A stretch of 64,000 bases of DNA from positions 1-64,000 of the forward strand of contig NZ_JAXBME010000019.1 of NCBI RefSeq assembly GCF_033963835.1, in the 5' to 3' direction. The DNA is from Cytobacillus sp. IB215665. Its GTDB lineage: Bacteria > Bacillota > Bacilli > Bacillales > SM2101. A program made the position numbers and the translations under genes. Shown one piece after another: positions 17,658-27,338 of the stretch; the stretch's first letter is position 1; the number at the start of each line of letters is the position of its first letter. The notes beneath the pieces were generated by a model. The model was not told where the DNA came from, did no database searches, and saw nothing but the letters and a program-made list of their open reading frames with translations.

Positions 17658-18663
17658 TAACAACGCCTTCTTCGTATATATTTCTTATAATTTCTTCAGT
17701 AGCAACCTCATTAACATTAATATCTTTAATTTGGTATACCGCCACAATTCTTCTAATGAGCTCTGAAATGATTGTTTCTTCATCTCTGACATTTGCAATC
17801 CAAACATTCATTCTTTCATGATTTTGCCACTTAACATCTAGATCAGCAGTATGTGACAATAATTCAGCTTCATTTATTTCCTTCGTAAATTGAAACTGTA
17901 TTTGTTTACCATCACCCCAATTTGATCGAAGGGCTTGTAATGAACCATCATATATTATTTTCCCTTCATCAAGCATGACAACACGCTCACATAATGCTTC
18001 AATATCCGATAAATCATGTGTCGTTAGTAATATTGTTGTTTTATATTTTTCATTTATTTCTTTTAAGAATTTCCGAATCTTAAGCTTTACTAACACATCT
18101 AAACCAATTGTAGGCTCATCTAAAAATAATAACGGCGGGTTATGGATAAGAGCAGCAGCTAGTTCACAGCGCATACGTTGACCTAAAGACAACTTTCTCA
18201 CAGGCTTATCCAACAAAGGTCCAATATCTAAAGTTTCAATAACGTGTCCCATATGATTGTTATAGTCTTCATCAGACACTTGATATATTTTTTTTAATAA
18301 CCTAAATGATTCTTGTACCGCAATATCCCACCATAATTGTGACCGCTGACCAAACACTACCCCGATTGTTCTTACGAATTTTTCACGATCTTTATGAGGA
18401 TTCATCCCATTCACTCGAACACTTCCAGACGATGGAGTTAAAATTCCTGTAAGCATCTTAATCGTTGTTGATTTACCAGCACCATTCTCTCCAATGTAAC
18501 CTACCATTTCTCCTTCTTTAATCGTTAACGATATATCATCAACAGCATGTATTAACTTATAATTTCGAGTAAATAAATCTCGAAACGCTCCCTTTAACCC
18601 AGCTCGACTTGAGAAGGACTTAAATTCTTTGTTCAGCCTATCTACTTCTATTACATTCTTCAT
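17650..18663 (-). CDS. ABC-2 exporter ATP-binding protein (DrrA-like)
   Basis: A 337-residue ATPase with Walker A GENGAGKST near 56-64, signature LSLGQRMR near 160, Walker B LLFLDEP and the switch H in TTHDLSD. A C-terminal extension of about 100 residues follows, as in DrrA-type exporters. It heads the operon with two permeases. Such systems export lipids, antibiotics or teichoic-acid-like molecules; the cargo here is unknown. GGAGGG precedes the ATG. Confidence 0.88.
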   Translation of the reverse strand: MKNVIEVDRLNKEFKSFSSRAGLKGAFRDLFTRNYKLIHAVDDISLTIKEGEMVGYIGENGAGKSTTIKMLTGILTPSSGSVRVNGMNPHKDREKFVRTIGVVFGQRSQLWWDIAVQESFRLLKKIYQVSDEDYNNHMGHVIETLDIGPLLDKPVRKLSLGQRMRCELAAALIHNPPLLFLDEPTIGLDVLVKLKIRKFLKEINEKYKTTILLTTHDLSDIEALCERVVMLDEGKIIYDGSLQALRSNWGDGKQIQFQFTKEINEAELLSHTADLDVKWQNHERMNVWIANVRDEETIISELIRRIVAVYQIKDINVNEVATEEIIRNIYEEGVVNG

Positions 18664-18778
18664 TTTCTTCCCTCCAACTACACACGATAAAAACTAGTTT
18701 ATATAAATATTGTGAATGAAACAAATACAAAGCATACAGCATACCAAAAATATATTTTGATAGTATAATAAATATAAA

Positions 18779-18893
18779 AGCGGAGCCGACTGTTTAGTCT
18801 CGACTAGCCTTGGAAGCTTTTCAACTGAAGACGCTTTTTGTCTTCTGATGAAAAGGTGAAACGACTCGAGAGGCTAGGAGGCGGAGCTGGATT
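18779..18893 (+). repeat. Hairpin repeat family 2, unit 1
   Basis: A unit of about 115 bp from AGCGGAGCCGACTG to GGCGGAGCTGGA. It can fold as nested stems: CTAGCC/GGCTAG outside, CTTTTCA/TGAAAAG next, and GAAGACGCTTTTTGTCTTC at the tip. It shares framework with units 2, 5 and the partial units. A minus-strand ORF across units 1-3 is an artefact of the repeat. Confidence 0.7.
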
Positions 18894-18899
18894 AATAAA

Positions 18900-19013
18900 A
18901 GCGGAAGCGCCTTGTTCATCACCGACAAGCACTGGAAGTATTTCATTAGAAGGCGTTTTTTGCCTTCAAATGAAATAGTGAAGTGACCTCGAGGGGATTG
19001 GCGCTGGAGCTGG
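18900..19013 (+). repeat. Hairpin repeat family 2, unit 2
   Basis: AGCGGAAGCGCCTTGTTCAT to GGCGCTGGAGCTGGA, arranged head-to-tail with unit 1. The tip is GAAGGCGTTTTTTGCCTTC and the next stem is TATTTCATT/AATGAAATA-like. Compensating changes relative to unit 1 keep the stems paired. Confidence 0.7.
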
Positions 19014-19021
19014 ATTAATAA

Positions 19022-19060
19022 AAGCGCAAGTGCATCGTTCATCCTCGACAAGCAAGCGAT
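19022..19060 (+). repeat. Hairpin repeat family 2, unit 3 (truncated)
   Basis: AAGCGCAAGTGCATCGTTCA and CCTCGACAAGC match the 5' part of the unit; the remainder is lost. The stretch from here to gsaB (19061-19191) shows nothing further. Confidence 0.55.
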
Positions 19061-19191
19061 CTATAAAATATGCAGGTGTATTTTTCCTTGAATGAAGGAT
19101 CATGATGAATCGAAGAATAATGCACTGAACTGTAGCTTAACCAATCGACAAGCATAACAGGTGTATATTGAAACTATTATGGAGGTTAGTT

Positions 19192-20487
19192 ATGAATTTT
19201 ACTAAATCTAAACAATTACATAATGAAGCTTTACAACACATTCTTGGAGGTGTGAATAGTCCTTCTCGTTCTTACAAAGCTGTCGGGGGAGGATCACCTG
19301 TAACTATGGAAAAGGCGAAAGGAGCCTACTTTTGGGATGTTGATGGCAATAAATATATTGACTACTTAGCTGCATACGGCCCTATTATTACTGGGCATGC
19401 CCATCCACATATTACTGAAGCAATAAAAACTGCTGCAGAAAATGGCGTATTGTATGGAACGCCGACACGACATGAAATTACTTTTGCAAAGATGCTAAAA
19501 GAAGCTATGCCGTCATTAGAGAAAGTCCGATTCGTTAATTCTGGGACAGAGGCAGTGATGACCACCATTAGAGTAGCACGTGCTTATACAAAGCGTGATA
19601 AAATTATAAAATTCGCAGGATGCTATCATGGTCATTCTGATCTAGTTCTAGTTGCTGCAGGTTCTGGACCGTCTACACTTGGGACACCTGATTCTGCAGG
19701 TGTTCCAAAAAGTATAGCTCAAGAAGTCATTACTGTACCATTCAATGACATAGAACCATTTAAAGAAGCACTTCAAAAATGGGGAGATCAAATTGCAGCA
19801 GTACTTGTAGAACCAATAGTAGGGAATTTTGGAATAGTGGAACCTAAACCTGGCTTTTTACAACAAGTGAATGAGTTAACACATGCGGCAGGAAGTCTTG
19901 TCATTTATGATGAAGTTATTACAGCATTTCGATTCATGTACGGAGGTGCTCAAGACTTACTAAGCGTAAAACCAGATTTAACTGCATTAGGTAAAATTAT
20001 TGGCGGAGGCTTACCTATTGGAGCATACGGTGGCAGAGCTGATATTATGGAGCAAGTAGCACCACTCGGACCAGCGTATCAAGCGGGAACGATGGCTGGG
20101 AACCCCGCATCTATTTTATCTGGTATTGCCTGCCTAGAAGTATTACAACAAAACAATGTATATGAAAAGCTAGATAACTTGGGAGCGATGCTAGAAGAGG
20201 GCATTTTGACTCACGCAAAAACTTATGAAATCCCTATAACAATTAACCGACTTAAAGGTGCCCTAACTGTTTATTTTACGAATGAAACCATTGAAAACTA
20301 TGAACAAGCTGAAAAGACAAACGGCGATACTTTTGCTAAATTTTTCAAATTTATGCTTACTCAAGGAATAAACCTTGCTCCTTCCAAGTATGAAGCATGG
20401 TTTATTACTATAGCTCATACAGAAGAAGACATTCGAACGACAATAAAGGCTGTCGGGACTGCATTTAAACAGTTGAAAAATGCATAA
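19192..20487 (+). CDS. gsaB: Glutamate-1-semialdehyde 2,1-aminomutase (GsaB type)
   Basis: A 431-residue class III PLP aminotransferase that converts glutamate-1-semialdehyde to 5-aminolevulinate for tetrapyrrole synthesis. The PLP lysine is K268 in [10 protein letters not shown], and the conserved acidic pair lies in YDEV near 239-242. I choose ATG 19192, with GGAGG 6 nt upstream. Synteny (next to ygaE and bcp in B. subtilis) assigns it to GsaB, the paralogue of HemL found outside the hem operon. Confidence 0.93.
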   Translation: MNFTKSKQLHNEALQHILGGVNSPSRSYKAVGGGSPVTMEKAKGAYFWDVDGNKYIDYLAAYGPIITGHAHPHITEAIKTAAENGVLYGTPTRHEITFAKMLKEAMPSLEKVRFVNSGTEAVMTTIRVARAYTKRDKIIKFAGCYHGHSDLVLVAAGSGPSTLGTPDSAGVPKSIAQEVITVPFNDIEPFKEALQKWGDQIAAVLVEPIVGNFGIVEPKPGFLQQVNELTHAAGSLVIYDEVITAFRFMYGGAQDLLSVKPDLTALGKIIGGGLPIGAYGGRADIMEQVAPLGPAYQAGTMAGNPASILSGIACLEVLQQNNVYEKLDNLGAMLEEGILTHAKTYEIPITINRLKGALTVYFTNETIENYEQAEKTNGDTFAKFFKFMLTQGINLAPSKYEAWFITIAHTEEDIRTTIKAVGTAFKQLKNA

Positions 20488-20494
20488 TTATACA

Positions 20495-20541
20495 TTTCAA
20501 ACAAACACTATCTTGTAATAATTGATAGTGTTTGTTTGAAA
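20495..20541. terminator. Long perfect inverted repeat after gsaB
   Basis: TTTCAAACAAACACTATC and GATAGTGTTTGTTTGAAA form an 18-bp perfect stem with an 11-nt loop, starting 8 bp after the gsaB stop. There is no separate T run, though the 3' arm is T-rich. Probably a terminator. Confidence 0.65.
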
Positions 20542-20549
20542 CACACTTA

Positions 20550-20563
20550 TGAAAACGCTTACA
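20550..20563 (+). promoter_or_regulatory. Catabolite-responsive element (cre) candidate
   Basis: TGAAAACGCTTACA fits the CcpA-site consensus TGWNANCGNTNWCA at every position. It lies upstream of the possible glutamate synthase promoters, about 45-120 bp before their start points, which suits activation or long-range effects more than simple roadblock. Confidence 0.6.
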
Positions 20564-20642
20564 CATCAACATTGTTGTTTTGTGTAAAATTGATTGACTA
20601 TTCAGTATTATGTATATTATATAAACAATTATGAATAAATAA

Positions 20643-20671
20643 TTGATTTTTTCTACAGAACATGTTAGAAT
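20643..20671 (+). promoter_or_regulatory. Probable glutamate synthase promoter
   Basis: TTGATT (20643-20648), 17 bp, TAGAAT (20666-20671) with TGT just before it (extended -10). A second candidate, TTGACT at 20594-20599 with TTATAT at 20617-20622, lies upstream. Either gives a leader of 300 nt or more. Confidence 0.5.
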
Positions 20672-20921
20672 AGGTTTTAAATTCTGTGATTTTTCGTTCA
20701 ATTATTAGTATTCTTATATACTTTTAATTGAATCGTTCGTTCTAGAGGTAAAGACCTCACTTCCACAGGTGAGAGCTTCTTAACAGGTGTAGTAAGTAGT
20801 GTCTGTCCTCATTACCCAACACTAACTCATTGCTTAAGACGATTCACCCAAATTTGATTCCTCGTAACCTTATCCAATATGTTTTATAGATCATTCTAAA
20901 TAGGAGGTGAACGGCTAGAAA
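20672..20921 (+). other. Long leader of the glutamate synthase gene, possibly structured
   Basis: Within it GAGGT-AAAG-ACCTC (about 20743-20760) and CTCAC-N8-GTGAG share the same CTC, so the two hairpins are mutually exclusive. No known riboswitch class was recognised and no terminator-like T run follows. Function unproven. Confidence 0.3.
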
Positions 20922-20987
20922 GTGGGTACAACTGTGATCAAAATTAACTTTAACATACCATATCCTACTTCAAAGCCGCTTGTATGA
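20922..20987 (+). CDS. Possible 21-residue leader ORF coupled to glutamate synthase
   Basis: A GTG-started ORF of 21 codons whose TGA stop overlaps the glutamate synthase ATG in the arrangement ATGA. AGGAGG lies 14 nt before the GTG, which is long. The main gene has no ribosome site of its own next to its ATG, so coupling would explain its translation. No homologue is known to me. Confidence 0.3.
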   Translation: MGTTVIKINFNIPYPTSKPLV

Positions 20988-23900
20988 AAAACAACTGGAG
21001 CCCAAGCTTATTCGAAGATTATCAACACGCCGAGCATGATGCTTGTGGAATTGTATCAGCTATTGAAAAGGAAAAAATCCCTACAAAGGCAAATATCGAC
21101 ACATGTATCAATGCTCTCGTTACTATGAACCACCGTGCCGGATTTATTAACGGTGAAGGTGATGGTGTTGGGATTCATATAGATATTCCAAAAGCTCTTT
21201 GGGAAGAAAAGTTAACAAAATCAAATCAAGATCCACAACTCGCTAGTCGACATGATTTCATCGTTGGTCATCTTTTCATTACTAAATCTGAAAACACGAA
21301 AAAAATAAAAGATAGCATTAAACATCTCTTCCAAGAACATGAATTGACAATTGTATTTGAATCAGATCAAGTTACTTCATCTAGAGCCTTAGGCCCTATC
21401 GCCTCACAACAAGATCCGATCTTTTGGCAAATAGCCTTATTACCAGAAGACACAAATAATAACTTAGCTAATACTCTTTTTGACTTAACAGTTAACATTG
21501 AGCAAGATGAAAATGTTCATGTTGCATCATTAAGTAATTACCATGCTGTTTATAAAGTCATGGGTGCTGGAGATATTTTACCAAAATACTACGATGATTT
21601 AGCAAATCCATTAGTTGCGTCTACTATGACATTAGGTCATAACCGTTATTCAACAAATACACTGTCCAACTTTTTTAGAGTACAACCTTTTAGTGTATTA
21701 GGACATAACGGAGAAATTAATACAATTGCCAAACTTCGTGATGAAGCAACAATGATTGGAGTTCCTTTAACGGATGGTGGGAGTGATTCACAAGATTTAA
21801 ATCGAACAATAGAAACATTCATAGCTAGAGATGGCTATAGTTTGTTTGAGGCAGTTGATGTCCTATTTCCACCAATTATTAATGAAATAAAAACATTCCC
21901 TAACCATCTTCAAGATTTGTATACTTACATTCGAGAAGCTTGGGGACACTTTGCTCAGGGGCCTGCGGGAATTATATCTAGATATAATGACGAAGCTGTA
22001 TTTAGTGTCGATTCACTAGGATTACGCCCATTATGGCAAGTAGAAACTGAAACTAGTTATCTTTTCGCTTCTGAACAAGGCATCATTTCTGCGAGTGAAT
22101 TTGTTGCTGAACCGAAACCACTTTCTCCTGGTGAAAAAGTCGGCTTAAAATGGGGAGAAGACAATTATATAAAACTATATGAATATGATAAGTACCAAGA
22201 AGAGGTATACAATAGATTTAATAGTAGATGCGATATGACAAATTATAGAGAACGTTTAACTTATCCATCGTATGAAAAACAAGTAATGATCTCTAACGAA
22301 ACTAAAGTTCATAACCGCCAATATTCTGCATTTGGTTGGGATAGAGAGCATATTCAACTGCTTGAACAAATGGCGGAAAAAGGGGCGGAGCCGATTCGTT
22401 CTCTAGGCCACGATGCACCTCTTGCAGCAATTAATAATTCTAGAAAAAATATTGCAGATTTTATTAAGGAAAGTGTCGCTGTTGTAACGAATCCAGCAAT
22501 AGATCGCGATAGAGAAACTGAACATTTTTCAACTAGAACCATTGTCGGAAAAAGACCATCTCTCTTTGATAACAGCGAGGATAGCTATGCAGTTGAACTT
22601 ATATCTCCAATTCTTTTAGAAGGTGGTATTGGAAATGCATGTGCTAATGACTTAAGTCAACCATCTTACGATCAATTAGTGCAAACATTCAGCAATCATA
22701 AACTTACCCACTTTCTACCATCAGTTTACGAGGACCATGAAACGATTCCAACCGCGTTAAATCGTCTTGTAGAAGAAGCATGTGAAGCTGTAATTAATGG
22801 AAAATCTATCATAATTATCGATGATGCTCAGGCACATAGTGACGGGAAGTTATGGATTGATCCTTTGCTCATTACTTCTGCAATTGATCAAGCTTTAGTT
22901 AAAAAACAATTACGACGACAATGTTCTATACTATTACGCTCAGGGGCTATCCGATCATTACATGATATTATTGTTGCTTATGGACTTGGAGCTAATGTTA
23001 TTAGTCCGTATTTATTATTCGCTACTGTTGCTGATGACACAACTATGAAAACCCAAAACCTATTTAATTCATTAAATAAAGGTTTAGAAAAGGTAATATC
23101 TACGATCGGCATACACGAGCTCCGTGGATATGGCAGGCTCTTCTCAGCAATTGGATTGCATGATGAAGTGGCAAGTACATTAAACGTTGTAAACTTTTTC
23201 GGATCAAACGAATTGAAACATAATTTTGCATCTCTTAAAAATGATGCGATTACAAGAGCACAAGATTTTGAAAACGAAAGCGCGCGTCCGGGAAAAACTT
23301 TTCATTTGTTCCCGCGTTTATGGAAAGCCATTAGTGATGTTGCAAAGACAGGTTCATATGATTTATATCGTGAAAAGCTGTCGGAGCAAGAAGGAGCTAA
23401 CCCAACGACAATACGTCATTTAACAGAATTGAAGCAGACAGAAAAACCAGTACCTACTGAAAAAGTTGACATTAGTGTAGCAAATCATGATCTACCATTT
23501 GTCATTGCATCAATGTCATTCGGATCACAAAATGAAATTGCATTTAGAGCATATGCTGAAGCAGCCAATCGATTAAATATGGTTAGCCTTAATGGTGAGG
23601 GTGGAGAAATTAAAGATATGCTAGGAAAATACCCTCATACTCGTGGACAGCAAGTAGCATCAGGACGATTTGGAGTAAACGCTGAGCTGTTAAACTCATC
23701 AAATTTACTAGAAATTAAAATAGGTCAAGGTGCTAAGCCTGGTGAAGGTGGACATCTTCCTGGATCGAAAGTAACTGCCAAAATTGCAGAAGCACGAAAC
23801 GCAACGATTGGTTCTGATCTAATATCGCCGTCTAATAACCATGATATATATTCAATTGAAGATTTAGCTCAAATGATATCAGAACTGAAAACAGCTAATG

Positions 23901-25456
23901 ACCAAGCAAAAGTTATAGTGAAAGTACCTGTCGTCCCTAATATCGGAACGATTGCAGTTGGCATAGCAAAAGCTGGAGCAGATATTATCACACTTAGCGG
24001 TTTTGATGGAGGTACAGGTGCTGCAAGAATACATGCTTTACAACACGTAGGTCTTCCTGTAGAGATTGGTGTAAAGGCTGCACATAACGCCTTGTTAGAA
24101 GCTGGTTTACGGAACAAGGTTGAACTTTGGGCTGACGGTGGTATAAAAAGCGCAAAAGACTGTTTGAAAATAATGCTGCTCGGCGCAAACAGAATTGGTT
24201 TTGGAACCCTATCTATGATTGCGATTGGATGTACGACATGTAAAGGATGTCATCTTGATTCTTGTCACGTTGGAATTGCGACGCAAATCGAATCAGAAGC
24301 TCAGGCGAAAGAGCACGGACTCCGTAGGTTCGTTCCTAGACAATTTGATGCTGCAGTACAAGGACTTGAAAATTTATTTACCGCTTTTGGCAAGGAACTG
24401 AAAGCTTTAACCGCTTCATTAGGCATGACTAATTTGCAAGATATTGTAGGTAGATCTGATTTACTTGAACAGGTTCACGGGATTGATGCGATGGACTTAT
24501 CACGCTTATTATCAACACTTGATGTTGAGCAATTTTCTTATCGAGATACACCAGTTGAAAAAGCAGAAAAGCAATTAGCTACAGCTGTAGGTGCAGAGTA
24601 TTTAGATGACAAAGTAGAAGACTTACATCTCTCTCGTGAATTTACGACCGTAACGGCAGAACAACGTATTCTTGGAAGTCGCGTGTCATGTCACCGTGTA
24701 CGTGGACGTCTCGATGGCTCATATGAACAACTTCCAAATGTAACATTAAAATATACAAACGGATCCATCCCTGGGAATGGTTTAGGTGCTTACAACAGTA
24801 GTGGTATTAATATCCAAGTTGATGGTGGTGCACAGGACGGCATTGGAAAAACTTCCTTTGGTGGCAATATCTCAATCCTTAAATCTAAAGGAAAAGATGG
24901 AAAATACTATAATGGTGCTGTTGGAAAGGGCTTCGGTTATGGAGCACAAAAAGGCTTACTCATTGCCCAAGGTAATGCGGATGCTCGTGCAGGAATTCGT
25001 TTATCTGGTGCAGATATGATCATTGGCGGAAAAGTAACAACGCCTATTCCAGATAAAGAACATGGCAATATAGGTGTACATGCAAATATTAAAGGATTTG
25101 CTTTTGAATATATGACTAACGGTCGCGGACTCGTCTTAGGTGATCCAGGCCCTTGGATTTGTGCAGGTATGACCGGTGGAGTAGTTTATTTAAGACATCA
25201 GCCTGAAATGGGTCTTACGAAAGAAGCTATAATGAAAAGAATTGCAAAAGGTGCAAAAGTTTCTATAGAGCCATTAAGTAGTAAAGGCATTGACGATGTC
25301 AAAGAGCTACTTAACAAATATATTGAAGCACTTAGTGAAACTGATCAGTCTGATGAAATAAAGGAATTGAATGTATTACTTGAAGATCTTGAAAACAACT
25401 TTTTACAATTGATTCCATCAAAAGAACAAGCTGACCCTTCTGTATCAACTGAATAA
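20984..25456 (+). CDS. Glutamate synthase large subunit, stand-alone
   Basis: A 1490-residue glutamate synthase alpha chain that makes two glutamates from glutamine and 2-oxoglutarate. Order of domains: class II glutaminase with nucleophile C22 (DACGIVS, after a 21-residue propeptide), central domain, FMN-binding TIM barrel (about 810-1160), and a C-terminal GXGXG beta helix with repeated Gly motifs. The iron-sulfur cysteines read CTTCKGCHLDSC followed by HVGIATQ, where most relatives have CPVG. No small subunit (gltB/gltD) lies nearby, so a ferredoxin or remote partner is likely. A terminator follows. Confidence 0.88.
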   Translation: MKNNWSPSLFEDYQHAEHDACGIVSAIEKEKIPTKANIDTCINALVTMNHRAGFINGEGDGVGIHIDIPKALWEEKLTKSNQDPQLASRHDFIVGHLFITKSENTKKIKDSIKHLFQEHELTIVFESDQVTSSRALGPIASQQDPIFWQIALLPEDTNNNLANTLFDLTVNIEQDENVHVASLSNYHAVYKVMGAGDILPKYYDDLANPLVASTMTLGHNRYSTNTLSNFFRVQPFSVLGHNGEINTIAKLRDEATMIGVPLTDGGSDSQDLNRTIETFIARDGYSLFEAVDVLFPPIINEIKTFPNHLQDLYTYIREAWGHFAQGPAGIISRYNDEAVFSVDSLGLRPLWQVETETSYLFASEQGIISASEFVAEPKPLSPGEKVGLKWGEDNYIKLYEYDKYQEEVYNRFNSRCDMTNYRERLTYPSYEKQVMISNETKVHNRQYSAFGWDREHIQLLEQMAEKGAEPIRSLGHDAPLAAINNSRKNIADFIKESVAVVTNPAIDRDRETEHFSTRTIVGKRPSLFDNSEDSYAVELISPILLEGGIGNACANDLSQPSYDQLVQTFSNHKLTHFLPSVYEDHETIPTALNRLVEEACEAVINGKSIIIIDDAQAHSDGKLWIDPLLITSAIDQALVKKQLRRQCSILLRSGAIRSLHDIIVAYGLGANVISPYLLFATVADDTTMKTQNLFNSLNKGLEKVISTIGIHELRGYGRLFSAIGLHDEVASTLNVVNFFGSNELKHNFASLKNDAITRAQDFENESARPGKTFHLFPRLWKAISDVAKTGSYDLYREKLSEQEGANPTTIRHLTELKQTEKPVPTEKVDISVANHDLPFVIASMSFGSQNEIAFRAYAEAANRLNMVSLNGEGGEIKDMLGKYPHTRGQQVASGRFGVNAELLNSSNLLEIKIGQGAKPGEGGHLPGSKVTAKIAEARNATIGSDLISPSNNHDIYSIEDLAQMISELKTANDQAKVIVKVPVVPNIGTIAVGIAKAGADIITLSGFDGGTGAARIHALQHVGLPVEIGVKAAHNALLEAGLRNKVELWADGGIKSAKDCLKIMLLGANRIGFGTLSMIAIGCTTCKGCHLDSCHVGIATQIESEAQAKEHGLRRFVPRQFDAAVQGLENLFTAFGKELKALTASLGMTNLQDIVGRSDLLEQVHGIDAMDLSRLLSTLDVEQFSYRDTPVEKAEKQLATAVGAEYLDDKVEDLHLSREFTTVTAEQRILGSRVSCHRVRGRLDGSYEQLPNVTLKYTNGSIPGNGLGAYNSSGINIQVDGGAQDGIGKTSFGGNISILKSKGKDGKYYNGAVGKGFGYGAQKGLLIAQGNADARAGIRLSGADMIIGGKVTTPIPDKEHGNIGVHANIKGFAFEYMTNGRGLVLGDPGPWICAGMTGGVVYLRHQPEMGLTKEAIMKRIAKGAKVSIEPLSSKGIDDVKELLNKYIEALSETDQSDEIKELNVLLEDLENNFLQLIPSKEQADPSVSTE

Positions 25457-25512
25457 TAAAGTCCTTTAGTTTCGAATTCAATAAGTAAAAACAGAGTCTT
25501 CAAAAGCTAATT

Positions 25513-25552
25513 TAAGCCCCGCCTTCTTGAGGTAAGGGGCTTACTTCTTTTT
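25513..25552 (+). terminator. Terminator of the glutamate synthase gene
   Basis: TAAGCCCC and GGGGCTTA form an 8-bp stem, followed by CTTCTTTTT. Repeat copy F is inserted in the T tract. Confidence 0.85.
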
Positions 25553-25557
25553 ATAAA

Positions 25558-25719
25558 GCTGTTTTAGCATTGATTGTTGCTTTTCGTTCAAAGATATAAG
25601 CACGTAGTCAACTAGCGTTCGTGGAATCTTTTCTATTTTTAGATTTATTGAGCATTCATAAAACTCGTCATATTGTCCATTTTTTAAAAGAAGTAGCAAC
25701 AAAGTTTACGAAAAAAACC
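25558..25719 (+). repeat. MITE-like element, copy F
   Basis: A 162-bp element beginning GCTGTTTTAGCATTGATTGT and ending GCAACAAAGTTTACGAAAAA-AACC. It is flanked by the perfect 9-bp repeat TTTTATAAA (25549-25557 and 25720-25728). The left duplication is the T tract of the glutamate synthase terminator. The gap from 25729 to ygaE (26115) shows nothing else. Confidence 0.85.
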
Positions 25720-26115
25720 TTTTATAAATCTTATAACATTTAAACATTTATAAGTAGATTAAAGCGCTTGTCATCATATGACCCAAAAAGATACTAACTA
25801 CACTACGATAAATAGCAGCGGATGAAGCAACCTTTCTTTTTATGTATCAAAGCTAAACTAAAAACCTTTGCTCATATTTAAGCCCCTGATCTAATACAAT
25901 TTTTAACTACCTATTTATTCTAACTATATTAATGTTCACCTTTACAAATAATTAAAATCGATTGACACATTCTATCTCTTGCCAATAAATCATAATCATT
26001 GTATAGTACATTATTATTTACATTTTGCTAGGCATAGTAAAAACAAGTGTAGATTATTAGAAATCAGTTGTACGTTATTTTTTTACTTAGCCTAAATGAA
26101 AGGACATTGTTAAAA

Positions 26116-27201
26116 ATGAAACTCGGTGCCCGAATGTTAAAAACGGGAATTGCAATAGCTCTTGCATTATTTTTGGCTCATATGTTGAACCTGCCTTCCC
26201 CTGTGTTTGCAGGGATTTCAGCTGTTTTTGCAATACAGCCTTCAATTTATCGGTCATATTTATCTATCATTGAACAAGCTCAAGCAAATATTATAGGGGC
26301 AATTTTTGCTGTGATCTTCGTACTGATTTTTGGTAACGACCCTTTTATTATTGGATTAACTGCCATTATCGTAATTGCTATTAATTTAAAGCTTAACCTA
26401 GAAAAAACAATTTCTATATCATTGGTTACAGTTATCGCTATTATGGCAAGTCCAACCGACAACTTTATTCAATTTTCATTCATACGATTTTCGACCATTA
26501 TGCTTGGGATACTATCAGCTTTTTTCGTAAATTTAATTTTTTTACCACCTAAATATGAAACAAAGCTCTACTATAATATAGTTGAAAATACTGAAGAAAT
26601 TATAAAATGGATCCGAATGAGTACAAGAAATGCCTCTGAACATGGGTTCTTAAAGAACGATATAAATAAACTAAAAGATAATATGATAAAGCTTGATCAA
26701 ATGTATTTATTATATAAAGAAGAAAGAATCTACTTGAGAAAACATAAATATGTAAAAACAAGGAAACTTGTACTATTTAGGCAAATGATTATCGTAACAA
26801 ATCGGTCGCTTGACACATTAAAGCTATTACACCGACTAGAAAATGAATTACGCCATATGCCAAAAGAATTTCAATCTATGATTATATCTGAACTCGATTG
26901 CTTATTAGGCTTTCATGAACAGATTCTATTAAAATTTATCGGAAAAATAAAGAGTCAACCAACTGAGGATGCAAAAAAGGAAGCACACAACGGAAGATAT
27001 TTTCTGTTACAATCATTTATTAAAGATTTCAATGCACAAAATATTAATGATCATTTAAATCATTATCAAGTGTTACCTTTAATTGGAGTAATTATTGACT
27101 ATTATGAACAACTACTGCACCTCGATCATCTCATTGATAGTTTCCAACAATATCATAAGGACGAGAATGAATTTCAAATTGCTAATAAAGAGGATATGTA
27201 A
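26116..27201 (+). CDS. ygaE: FUSC/aromatic-acid-exporter-like membrane protein YgaE
   Basis: A 361-residue protein with four to six N-terminal membrane helices (residues about 8-150) and a long helical cytosolic C-terminal half, the layout of the FUSC/DUF939 family. Its position between gsaB and ygaD matches B. subtilis YgaE. I choose ATG 26116 with AAAGGA upstream. The family includes aromatic acid exporters, but no substrate is known for YgaE. Confidence 0.82.
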   Translation: MKLGARMLKTGIAIALALFLAHMLNLPSPVFAGISAVFAIQPSIYRSYLSIIEQAQANIIGAIFAVIFVLIFGNDPFIIGLTAIIVIAINLKLNLEKTISISLVTVIAIMASPTDNFIQFSFIRFSTIMLGILSAFFVNLIFLPPKYETKLYYNIVENTEEIIKWIRMSTRNASEHGFLKNDINKLKDNMIKLDQMYLLYKEERIYLRKHKYVKTRKLVLFRQMIIVTNRSLDTLKLLHRLENELRHMPKEFQSMIISELDCLLGFHEQILLKFIGKIKSQPTEDAKKEAHNGRYFLLQSFIKDFNAQNINDHLNHYQVLPLIGVIIDYYEQLLHLDHLIDSFQQYHKDENEFQIANKEDM

Positions 27202-27305
27202 GAACTGTACAAAACAACTGGGGTGTATCGGAATCATATAACCGGAAGATTACCTTATAACCTTCTTTGGTACTATTATTATGACTGTGCCTTTAGTAAT
27301 AATAA

Positions 27306-27338
27306 AAAAACAGCTAACAAGTGAGGTTAGCTGTTTTT
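27306..27338. terminator. Bidirectional terminator between ygaE and the peptide operon
   Basis: AAAAACAGCTAAC and GTTAGCTGTTTTT form a 12-13 bp stem with T runs on both strands. It overlaps the stop region of the dppC-like gene. Confidence 0.9.

Noticed and set aside
18821..19051. Minus-strand ORF of 76 codons across the hairpin array
   Set aside because: It is read from repeat units 1-3, and a similar ORF arises from the 44.8-kb array. No ribosome site, and the peptide follows the DNA repeat.
23869..24188. Antisense ORFs inside the glutamate synthase gene
   Set aside because: They mirror conserved coding sequence and lack ribosome sites and homology.
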